DNA of 6,142 nucleotides from DUQU01 sp964481475 (GTDB taxonomy: Bacteria > Bacillota_I > Bacilli_A > Acholeplasmatales > UBA5453): NCBI GenBank assembly GCA_964481475.1, contig CAYZTG010000036.1, positions 1 to 6,142 of the forward strand, read 5' to 3'. The stretch's first letter is position 1. The number at the start of each line of letters is the position of its first letter. The translations under genes were made by a program, and so were the position numbers. Below, one piece after another: positions 1-6,130 of the stretch. A model generated the notes under the pieces. That model was not told where the DNA came from. It saw nothing but the letters and a program-made list of their open reading frames with translations, and searched no databases.

Positions 1-46
1 CTCCTGCATATATATTAGTTTACACTAAGTACAGGTTTTTGGTATC

Positions 47-556
47 AGTTCAAAAAATCCTAGAGAGAAAATTCACTCAGACAGAGTCGCTGATATATGT
101 GTTGCTATTGGCAGTGAGATGAATATGTCTAGTGACGATTTAAAAATGCTTAAAATTATTAGTAATTTACATGATATTGGTAAAATAGCAATCAATGATA
201 AAATTTTAAATAAACCTGGTAAATTAACTAATGAGGAATGGGATGAAATTAAAAGACATCCAGAAATTGGTTATCGAATTTTATCATCAATTCCCGAATA
301 TGCAAGAATTGCAGAAGATATTTTATCACACCATGAAAATTATGATGGTAAAGGATATCCAAGGGGATTAAAAGGTGAAGAAATACCAATTAGAGCGAGA
401 ATAATTGCATTAGCTGACGCTTATGATGCCATGATTAGTGATAGACCATATCGGAAAGGTATGAGTCATTTAGATGCCATTAAAGAAATAAAAAGATGTA
501 GAGGTATGCAATTTGACCCTAATGTAACTGATATCTTTTTAAAACTATATGAATAA
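47..556 (+). CDS. HD-GYP domain phosphodiesterase, 5' end missing or broken
   Basis: HD-GYP proteins are metal-dependent phosphodiesterases that usually hydrolyse cyclic di-GMP in the cytoplasm. Counting from the first ATG (119), the core is intact: HDIGK at residues 18-22, the RHPEIG histidine at 47, HHE at 71-73, DGKGYP at 76-81, and ADAYDAM with Asp100. The same frame continues upstream of that ATG with conserved family sequence (NPRE, then HS.RV..IC.AIG at about 56-112). ATG 119 therefore lies inside the domain and has no good ribosome site. No ATG, GTG or TTG occurs upstream in frame, and a TAA sits at 26-28. In most relatives this domain follows a sensor or GGDEF region, which is absent here. 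The gene is thus a 5'-truncated or frameshifted copy, or is cut by a faulty contig end. The NERD gene follows after 2 bases. Domain identity is very sure; whether the gene is functional is unknown. Confidence 0.9.
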   Translation, partial: SSKNPREKIHSDRVADICVAIGSEMNMSSDDLKMLKIISNLHDIGKIAINDKILNKPGKLTNEEWDEIKRHPEIGYRILSSIPEYARIAEDILSHHENYDGKGYPRGLKGEEIPIRARIIALADAYDAMISDRPYRKGMSHLDAIKEIKRCRGMQFDPNVTDIFLKLYE

Positions 557-558
557 TT

Positions 559-1080
559 ATGTATTATAGTAATATTAAAAGATTACTAAGGACAAATTCT
601 AATACTGCCAAAGGTTTGGAAGGTGAAGCGGTTGTTAGAATGTATTTAAAAAGATATCGTTATAAGTTTTATAATTTAGTCCTCCCAAAAGCCCAAATTG
701 ATCATCTTTTAGTTAATGAAAAAGGTATTTTTGTTATTGAAACTAAAAATTATCAAGGTATTATTTTTAGTGCTAAAACAGATGGGGATTGGACGCAAGT
801 AACTAAAACTAAAACAACATTTTTAAATCCATTAACTCAAAATGAGCATCATATAAAAATCTTAAAATCATATTTTAATGAATATGAACATTTATTTAAA
901 TCGTTAGTAATTTTTACTAAAGCTAATGTCACTTTAAAAGTTAGTTTTGATAATGTGATTAAGGTTAGCGATATTGAAAAATATTTCAGTAGTTTAGAAA
1001 CCATTTTAAATAGTAGTGAAATAATAGAAATATTTAATAAATTAAATGAAAAGTTATTAAAAATAGAAATCAAAAAATAA
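559..1080 (+). CDS. NERD domain (nuclease-related) protein
   Basis: A 173-residue protein consisting almost entirely of a NERD domain, a family related to PD-(D/E)XK nucleases. Visible family features in order are G.EGE at residues 19-23, QIDHLLV at 46-52, GIFVIETKNY..G at 56-67 with the E61-x-K63 catalytic pair, W78, and NPLTQNEHH at 90-98. E23, D48, E61, K63 and possibly Q94 fit the expected metal-binding and catalytic set, so the fold looks intact and possibly active. Residues 100-173 form a lysine-rich C-terminal part with no recognised domain. No signal peptide or membrane segment is seen, so it should be cytoplasmic. The ATG is 2 bases after the HD-GYP stop and has no Shine-Dalgarno sequence, which suggests translational coupling in one operon. 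The substrate is unknown. The family is often assumed to act on DNA, but that is inference here. Confidence 0.88.
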   Translation: MYYSNIKRLLRTNSNTAKGLEGEAVVRMYLKRYRYKFYNLVLPKAQIDHLLVNEKGIFVIETKNYQGIIFSAKTDGDWTQVTKTKTTFLNPLTQNEHHIKILKSYFNEYEHLFKSLVIFTKANVTLKVSFDNVIKVSDIEKYFSSLETILNSSEIIEIFNKLNEKLLKIEIKK

Positions 1081-1083
1081 CAT

Positions 1084-1117
1084 AAAAAAAACACCTACAA
1101 AATATGTTGGTGTTTTT
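1084..1117. terminator. Bidirectional intrinsic terminator between convergent genes
   Basis: The 5' arm at 1087-1095 pairs with 1109-1117 over 9 base pairs. After one T-T mismatch, a further 3 pairs form (1097-1099 with 1105-1107), closing an A-rich loop. The right arm ends in a T-run (1113-1117) that serves the NERD transcript on +. The left side carries an A-run (1084-1091) that becomes a U-run for the lipoprotein transcript on -. It lies 3 bases after the NERD stop and 13 bases beyond the lipoprotein stop, as expected of a shared terminator. Confidence 0.85.
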
Positions 1118-1130
1118 ACTATAAATATTA

Positions 1131-4100
1131 TTATCTATTAGGCATTGGTGAAGGACGTCCATAAATGTCGACTCTAAATTCACCATTAGTATAGACAGTA
1201 TAACCAATTTGGAAACCACTGTTTCTAATTTGATTATAAGTATAAATCTTAAATATTTCACTATGTGTAAAGATTGGGGCAAATTCTCTATTTGTATTGA
1301 CTCTTTGACCTAGTAGTGCCCATTGTAAAGAAATATTATTGGTGCCACCAAATAGAGTAGAATTGCTTGGTAGAGCTAAGTAATTATCTCCTAAAATAGT
1401 AATTGTCTCAAGCGTTGCAATATTATTAAAAGCTTCACCGTCAATTTGTATAACATTTTCTGGAATGACTAAATTAACTAACTTAGTATTTTTAAAGGCG
1501 CTATTACCAATTCTTTGTAAATTAGGGCCAAACTCTATTGCTGTTAATTTAGTGTTTTCAAAGGCGTTACTACCAATTCTAATTAAACTATTTGGAAGAC
1601 TAAATGATTCGAGTCCACTATCTTTAAAAGCATTGTTGTTAATAACTGTTAGTTGTGTTAAAAGGTTTGCACCATTTCCAGTTACTCTTGGTAGGGGATT
1701 ATAAGTATCACTAAATGGCATAAATGAATATTCAAAGACGGTTTTTAAGTTTGGTGTATTTTGGAATGCGCCAACACCAATTTCAGTTGCGGCGAAAACG
1801 ATTCGATATCCTGATTGTGGGAAATGGGGATGATTATCAATTTGTAGCGCGGCAGTTAATTTAACAGATTCTAGGCTAATAGCATTTAAGAATAAGTAAT
1901 CAGGAATAATGCGCATAGAAACTGGAAGTGTTACTTCGCGTAAACTTGGATTATCAGCGAAGACATGACTATCCATCGAAATTACACCAGTGCTACCCAT
2001 ATTAACCGTTTCTAATACTGGGTTATCAGCAAAAGCGCGGTAACCAAAATGAATGGGGATATAAAGATTAGAAAAAGCATTATATTGATAAATATTTACT
2101 TCTCTTAGTCTTGGCATATTATTAAATGATTCCTCTTTAGCTGAGACATGCATACTAATGGTTTGAACATAAGGATTATTAGTAAATACACCAGATTCAA
2201 TATAACCAACAACATGCCCGCCTAATAGTCTTGGAATGCTTTCAATCATATTTCTACCATTATAACTAGTTATAGTTGCAAGATTGCTACCAGGTTTAGC
2301 GTCGCGGTAATCAAAAGTAAATAATGAACCGGTTGATTGCCATTTAGCATATAAGGTTACATCACGGTAATGATTAAATAAGAAGTAATAACTAAGATCA
2401 TTATTTTCTTCGTCCATCCAACCAAGGAATTTATGATATGGACCGTAGAAATTAATTAAATCAATATCGGCTAATTTTGGTAATTGATTAATATCATTAT
2501 GAAAAACTTTAAATTGATCAACTATAGTAAAACCATCCATTAATGTCACAGTCCATGAAATATCTTCAATATAACTATAGACAATTGTATCTTCTAAAAC
2601 TTCGAAATTCGCAATTATTAATTGTGGATCGTCACCTTCATTTAAAAACCAACCTTCAAATGTTAAATTATAGTTTTCAAATTCTAAAGATGATAAATCA
2701 ACATCATCGCCTAAATCTATAATTGAACCGTGTTTAAATGTATAAATGAGATCTTCGCCCCACTGGCCATTACCGAGACGATAAGTAACAGTATGGTCTT
2801 TAATTTTATAATATACTTTTAAGGTAAGGCCAACTGTACCAACATTTGGTACAAATTCATTTTCAATTACTAAACCACTTAAAATATTGTTTAAATTATC
2901 TTCATCAAAAGTATAAAAAGCATCTAAGTTAATTGGTGGTTCTAATAAATCATATAAATGAATGAAATCAACTTCACTACCAACAAGGCCAGTTAAACTA
3001 ACGCCCGCTAAATATTTGAAAGTGCCATCACTTCGTTCATGATAATAATCAACATAGTAAATAGCTTCCATATCTTCAAATAAAGCAGTCAGACCAACAT
3101 CTATTAATGGCACTGTTAGTTCACTAACAATGCGGCCATTATATAACCAACCAATAAAAGTTTGATTTTCTTTTTCGGGGGCACTTGGAAATACTACGGG
3201 ACTACCAACATTACCATTAAAGATTTCGACATAATTTCCATCAACCGTGAAATAAACATTTCGCTTATTAATTTGATAGTAAATATTAAGTGACTTTTGA
3301 TAATCTAGAGCAGTAAGTGTCACTTCTAAGTTAGAACGATCTAAGTCTAGAGTATAACCACTAACTTGCGGTGCAGTTGTACTAACGGTTGCAAAGGCAG
3401 CAGCAGTTAGTTCGATAAAAGATTGTGAGATAACATTTTCACCATCAACAAACTTAGTAACAATTGCATAAGTAACTTCACTTTCACGATATGATGCATA
3501 TATTTCTAAATTAGATAATACTTGAACTTTCCGGCCTGAAAAATCACTAAAAGCATATTTGACGCCATTAATCATCCAACCATCAAAAGTAAAACCTTCA
3601 GCGCTACGGTTTGGTGGTGTTGCTGTTCCAAGTAAAAAGGATTCATAAGGTGCTGGTGCTTCACTAATTAGATTGCCTTCGTGATTAAACCAACTAACAG
3701 TAAAATCATCTGAGACAAAATAAATATTGAAAATGTTGGTTCGGTCATGTAAAACAGCAGCAGTTATCGTTGAGAAAGTATTAGGGTCCATTTTATAGCC
3801 ATAGGGAATTTCAAACTCAGCTGTTACAATCGTACCTTCATCAGCCCAGTCTTCATCAATAGTTATTAAGGTGCCATTATAATGATATCTAAACTTATAA
3901 AAAGCCCCTAATTCAAATTTTGGATATAAAACTTGGCTACCAAGTTTTGTATAAGGAATATTTGGATCAAATAAATCTTCTAAAGTATTATCTGTATACC
4001 ATCCAACAAAACGATAATTTTCAAGTTCGACAGATGGTAACATACTAATTGGTAGCCCGTATAATATTTCTTGATTTAAATCTTGGTAATCATTAAAGAT

Positions 4101-5327
4101 TAATTCATAAACATTGTTATCAAAATAAATATTTAATTCTAAACTACCATCAATATTAATTTCTCCACTTAAAGTAGATAAATCGTTATTTAAAACATGG
4201 CCTTCAATGGTTTCATTAAAGACAACAGTATCACCGACAAAGCCAAAGTTTAATTCGCTATTAAATAACTCATAGTCATCATCATTATTTTTTGTATAAA
4301 TATTAATGATATATGGTGATTTTGAAAAAATGGGTGTTAAAGTAATGTTTTCAGTCCACTCATAAATTGTATCATTACTAACTGTATTACCTAAACTATC
4401 TTCCCATCTTAAAAAATCAACATCAGGAATGACGGGAATAGGTAGTAGTCCAACTTCACTACCAAATAATACATTTTTACTAGCAATTCCTTCAAAATTA
4501 AAGTTTAATTGATAACTATTAGGTGTATAAACTAATTTAACTTCTAAATCATTATTAACATTATTAAACTCTTTATCCCATGATAGTTCATAACCTAAAA
4601 CACTATCAACGTCTGGTGCGCTAGCGCCATAGCCAATGCCGACTTTTTGTTGTTTCAAGATGGTACCATCACTATCTTTAAAAACAACCGTATGATAAAC
4701 TAACGGAATATCAATTATCACAGTTTGATTATTACTAAATGTAATAACGGCTTGATCTAAATCATTAATTGTAATATTAATAATTTCTAAGTTAGTAACA
4801 CCAGTAATCATCGCGATATTTAAATAAGCTGATAATTTACGCCACTCGCTATCATTAATATCTTTCCATTTTAATTCATTGTTTTCAATGTTAAACCTAA
4901 CATCTAAACCATTTTTTAAATCTTGACTAGAAAGGAGACCTAATGATATTAAGTTTTGATAGCTACTATTACTACCTTTAAAACGCCATCTAACAAACAT
5001 TCCTGATATTTCAATTTCAATGGGATCACCAATTGTTCCCACAATAAAACCAATGTTTTCAACAACATCGTCAGTAAAAGTAACAACAAAAGAACCATTA
5101 TCATTTAATTCAATTTTACTAATACCAACTTCACCAGCAACAATGTCTTTTTCTGCCTTACCTAAAACTCTCGTTGAATTATCTAAGTAATCAACAGAAA
5201 TAACCCCACTAATATGTCTAATACTAGTAATTAATTTAGTTTCATCATTAACTTCACCATTTTGACAAGCGACTAATATAAAACCTAAAACAAAAACAGT
5301 TATAAACATTAAAATTCGTTTAAACAT
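1131..5327 (-). CDS. Giant surface lipoprotein with InlB/MucBP-like repeats and BspA-type leucine-rich repeats
   Basis: A 1398-residue exported lipoprotein, probably an adhesin or interaction protein on the outer face of the membrane; its ligand is not predictable. Residues 1-20 form a lipoprotein signal peptide ending in LVA-C, so Cys21 would be lipidated. It is the only cysteine in the protein. Residues 31-205 hold a duplicated unassigned module. Residues 211-997 hold seven InlB B-repeat/Flg_new-like units and four MucBP-like units, the central ones alternating. Typical B-type signatures are WDKEFNNV near 250, FVGW near 440 and DVTLYAKW near 989. Residues 1040-1325 are LRR_5/BspA-type repeats, the last four exactly 22 residues apart. 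Residues 1331-1398 are an unassigned tail. There is no LPxTG motif or C-terminal membrane helix, so the lipid is the only visible anchor. The start is supported by AGGAGT 7 bases upstream and by a strong promoter. Export and family are very likely; the ligand is unknown. Confidence 0.93.
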   Translation of the reverse strand: MFKRILMFITVFVLGFILVACQNGEVNDETKLITSIRHISGVISVDYLDNSTRVLGKAEKDIVAGEVGISKIELNDNGSFVVTFTDDVVENIGFIVGTIGDPIEIEISGMFVRWRFKGSNSSYQNLISLGLLSSQDLKNGLDVRFNIENNELKWKDINDSEWRKLSAYLNIAMITGVTNLEIINITINDLDQAVITFSNNQTVIIDIPLVYHTVVFKDSDGTILKQQKVGIGYGASAPDVDSVLGYELSWDKEFNNVNNDLEVKLVYTPNSYQLNFNFEGIASKNVLFGSEVGLLPIPVIPDVDFLRWEDSLGNTVSNDTIYEWTENITLTPIFSKSPYIINIYTKNNDDDYELFNSELNFGFVGDTVVFNETIEGHVLNNDLSTLSGEINIDGSLELNIYFDNNVYELIFNDYQDLNQEILYGLPISMLPSVELENYRFVGWYTDNTLEDLFDPNIPYTKLGSQVLYPKFELGAFYKFRYHYNGTLITIDEDWADEGTIVTAEFEIPYGYKMDPNTFSTITAAVLHDRTNIFNIYFVSDDFTVSWFNHEGNLISEAPAPYESFLLGTATPPNRSAEGFTFDGWMINGVKYAFSDFSGRKVQVLSNLEIYASYRESEVTYAIVTKFVDGENVISQSFIELTAAAFATVSTTAPQVSGYTLDLDRSNLEVTLTALDYQKSLNIYYQINKRNVYFTVDGNYVEIFNGNVGSPVVFPSAPEKENQTFIGWLYNGRIVSELTVPLIDVGLTALFEDMEAIYYVDYYHERSDGTFKYLAGVSLTGLVGSEVDFIHLYDLLEPPINLDAFYTFDEDNLNNILSGLVIENEFVPNVGTVGLTLKVYYKIKDHTVTYRLGNGQWGEDLIYTFKHGSIIDLGDDVDLSSLEFENYNLTFEGWFLNEGDDPQLIIANFEVLEDTIVYSYIEDISWTVTLMDGFTIVDQFKVFHNDINQLPKLADIDLINFYGPYHKFLGWMDEENNDLSYYFLFNHYRDVTLYAKWQSTGSLFTFDYRDAKPGSNLATITSYNGRNMIESIPRLLGGHVVGYIESGVFTNNPYVQTISMHVSAKEESFNNMPRLREVNIYQYNAFSNLYIPIHFGYRAFADNPVLETVNMGSTGVISMDSHVFADNPSLREVTLPVSMRIIPDYLFLNAISLESVKLTAALQIDNHPHFPQSGYRIVFAATEIGVGAFQNTPNLKTVFEYSFMPFSDTYNPLPRVTGNGANLLTQLTVINNNAFKDSGLESFSLPNSLIRIGSNAFENTKLTAIEFGPNLQRIGNSAFKNTKLVNLVIPENVIQIDGEAFNNIATLETITILGDNYLALPSNSTLFGGTNNISLQWALLGQRVNTNREFAPIFTHSEIFKIYTYNQIRNSGFQIGYTVYTNGEFRVDIYGRPSPMPNR
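1353..2210 (-). repeat. BspA-type (LRR_5) leucine-rich repeat block (residues 1040-1325)
   Basis: About ten repeats share the core (A/V)F.(N/D)...L..(V/I), with the conserved Phe at residues 1048, 1068, 1099, 1123, 1146, 1188, 1234, 1256, 1278 and 1300. A degenerate unit may follow near 1325. The last four are spaced exactly 22 residues apart and carry the typical (R)IG.(N/S)AF(E/K)NTKL form. The earlier ones have irregular spacing (20-46) and insertions. BspA-like repeats occur in bacterial and protist surface proteins, often as binding surfaces, so this distal block is the likely ligand-contacting part. Confidence 0.88.
2337..4697 (-). repeat. InlB-like and MucBP-like beta-repeat array (residues 211-997)
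   Basis: Eleven beta-rich units of about 60-90 residues can be delimited by eye. B-type (InlB B-repeat/Flg_new-like, ending in a GW and a hydrophobic Y/F strand) lie near residues 211-268, 271-336, 403-472, 541-614, 688-752, 844-923 and 924-997. M-type (MucBP-like, pattern Y..Y.....G ... GY.ld ... L.IYY) lie near 337-402, 473-540, 615-687 and 753-843. From 337 to 923 they alternate M-B four times. The units are diverged in sequence, so this is an old array and not a recent expansion. Such arrays act as stalks holding a terminal binding domain away from the cell surface. Unit borders are approximate. Confidence 0.8.
4713..5237 (-). repeat. Duplicated N-terminal module of the lipoprotein (residues 31-205)
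   Basis: Two sequence types each occur twice. One type is a beta-hairpin-like stretch: GISKIELNDNGSFVVTF at about 68-84 matches GVTNLEIINITINDLDQAVITF at about 176-197 in pattern (G-(I/V)-x-x-(I/L)-x-I ... VxTF). The other is a Trp-containing stretch: VRWRFKGS...YQNLISLGLL at 112-132 matches LKWKDINDSEWRKLSAYLNI at 152-171. The divergence indicates an old duplication. I know similar (W/Y)-x-x-L-(I/S)-x-L stretches in other InlB-repeat surface proteins of Firmicutes and Mollicutes, but cannot name a curated domain. Confidence 0.55.
5265..5327 (-). other. Lipoprotein signal peptide (codons 1-21)
   Basis: Positively charged MFKR is followed by a hydrophobic stretch (about residues 5-17) and the lipobox LVAC with Cys21. 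This is the classical signal for diacylglyceryl transfer and signal peptidase II cleavage. The mature N-terminus would be Cys21 followed by QNGEVND, a hydrophilic tether. Confidence 0.92.
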
Positions 5328-5333
5328 TAAATC

Positions 5334-5339
5334 TACTCC
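5334..5339 (-). promoter_or_regulatory. Ribosome binding site of the large lipoprotein gene
   Basis: On the - strand AGGAGT precedes the ATG at 5327 by 7 intervening bases (agattta). This is near-ideal and fixes the start, which also begins directly with a complete lipoprotein signal peptide. Confidence 0.9.
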
Positions 5340-5372
5340 TCTCTATTATCTAGTTACATTGTAAGTAGTATA

Positions 5373-5401
5373 ATTATAACTTAATAAAATTACTTTGACA
5401 A
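5373..5401 (-). promoter_or_regulatory. Sigma-A type promoter of the large lipoprotein gene
   Basis: On the - strand a -35 box TTGTCA (5401-5396) is separated by exactly 17 bases from a perfect -10 box TATAAT (5378-5373). Transcription would start near 5366, giving a 5' leader of roughly 40 bases that carries the ribosome site. The promoter lies just downstream of the antiporter terminator, so the lipoprotein is expected to be transcribed alone. Confidence 0.85.
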
Positions 5402-5409
5402 TCAAAGTA
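5391..5409. promoter_or_regulatory. 19-base perfect palindrome over the -35 box (putative operator)
   Basis: TACTTTGA-CAA-TCAAAGTA is a perfect 8-3-8 inverted repeat that covers the entire -35 hexamer of the lipoprotein promoter. It has no T-run of its own and lies outside the terminator hairpin, so a protein-binding site fits better than a terminator. Size and symmetry suit a dimeric winged-helix repressor (MarR- or HxlR-like), but no regulator gene is in the window. Confidence 0.55.
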
Positions 5410-5418
5410 CTTTAAATT

Positions 5419-5453
5419 AAAAAAAGAGCTTTTAGTAATTATACTAAAAACTC
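5419..5453 (-). terminator. Intrinsic terminator of the antiporter gene
   Basis: On the - strand a 12-base-pair stem (5453-5442 with 5437-5426, including one G-U pair) closes a 4-base loop TAAT and is followed by seven T residues (5425-5419). It begins 8 bases after the antiporter stop codon and separates that gene from the lipoprotein promoter. Confidence 0.92.
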
Positions 5454-5461
5454 GATTTACT

Positions 5462-6130
5462 TTAAGATTCTTTATGCATTTCATTAAAAGCTTCAATCGT
5501 ACCATCTCTTGCAGGTACAAAATATGATTTAGATAAATATAATGATAATTTAGCTGAAGGTGGTCCAAAAATTTCGTATAAGACACCAGAGGCAATAATA
5601 ATAGTAGATAGGATGGCTGCTTCACTATGGAGTCCATAACTAATTAATGTTCTAGAACCAAGCGCTGCAAGTCCCAGGGAAACTCCGGCTTGAGGTATTA
5701 AAGCTAGCCCTAAATATTTTTTATTATTTTCCGTTGAATTAGTAACAACACTACCAAGACTTGCTCCGGTATATTTACCTAAAATTCTAACTAAGAAATA
5801 AACAACGCCAGCAACACCCATTGCTGCTAACATATTTAGTTGTAATCTCATTCCGGATAAAACAAAGAATAATAGTAAGATTGGTGGTGAGAAATAGTCA
5901 AGTTGTCTAAAGATGGACTCATCTTCAGCAATATTAACATATGTCATTCCCATGGCCATCACCCCAAGTAATGGTGAAATATCAAAAATACCAGCAACCC
6001 CACTAAAACCTGCAAGGATTGCGATTGTTAAGATTAACCGGTTATCAGTTGATCTTTTACTATTTAACGCAAATTTTAAAATAATGCCAAAGACAACACC
6101 TAAAGCAATAATGGCAACATTTAATAAATC
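5462..6130 (-). CDS. CPA2/NapA-like cation:proton antiporter, C-terminal half (5' end missing)
   Basis: This is the C-terminal 222 residues of a polytopic inner-membrane antiporter exchanging Na+ or K+ for H+. Successive hydrophobic segments are visible (NVAIIALGVVFGIIL, RLILTIAILAGFSGVAGIF, SPLLGVMAMGM, PPILLLFFVLSGMRL, the AAMGVAGVVYFLVRILGKY region, LGLALIPQAGVSLGLA and ILSTIIIASGVLYEIFGPP). The FFVLSGM, GKY and IPQAGVSLGLA patterns suit the Na+/H+ exchanger superfamily of the Kef/NapA type. The first start codon in frame is a GTG at 5962, but it lies inside a membrane segment and homologous-looking sequence continues to 6130. A TAG at 6131-6133 then interrupts the frame. The N-terminal half, with the ion-binding acidic residues of helix 5, is therefore not visible. 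The protein ends about 30 residues after the last helix, with no RCK/TrkA-N regulatory domain. Ion specificity cannot be told. Confidence 0.85.
   Translation of the reverse strand, partial: DLLNVAIIALGVVFGIILKFALNSKRSTDNRLILTIAILAGFSGVAGIFDISPLLGVMAMGMTYVNIAEDESIFRQLDYFSPPILLLFFVLSGMRLQLNMLAAMGVAGVVYFLVRILGKYTGASLGSVVTNSTENNKKYLGLALIPQAGVSLGLAALGSRTLISYGLHSEAAILSTIIIASGVLYEIFGPPSAKLSLYLSKSYFVPARDGTIEAFNEMHKES

Noticed and set aside
1..20. Possible ribosome site (GCAGGAG on the - strand at 7-1) of a divergent gene to the left
   Set aside because: Only seven bases support it. No promoter of quality is seen on that strand, and the region is under suspicion as a contig-end artefact.
849..1094. 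Open frame of 81 codons on the - strand with a hydrophobic product
   Set aside because: It is antisense to the well-supported NERD gene and runs into the terminator hairpin. Its hydrophobicity simply reflects the AT-rich, lysine-rich codons opposite, and it has no ribosome site.
1430..1628. CRISPR-like regular repeat spacing
   Set aside because: The 66-base period is explained by coding LRRs in one open frame. The repeats are imperfect and there are no unique spacers.
1465..1704. Open frame of 79 codons on the + strand
   Set aside because: It is the mirror of the LRR repeats of the lipoprotein. Its own repetitive product (FSKALLPI type) comes from the 66-base units.
1131..5327. Code 4 (TGA as tryptophan), suggested by the Mollicute-like look
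   Set aside because: All 17 tryptophans of the large protein, and those of the HD-GYP and NERD genes, are TGG, and no in-frame TGA occurs.
5960..5962. GTG as the true start of the antiporter
   Set aside because: It falls inside a membrane segment, and another 56 codons of convincing transporter sequence lie upstream in frame.
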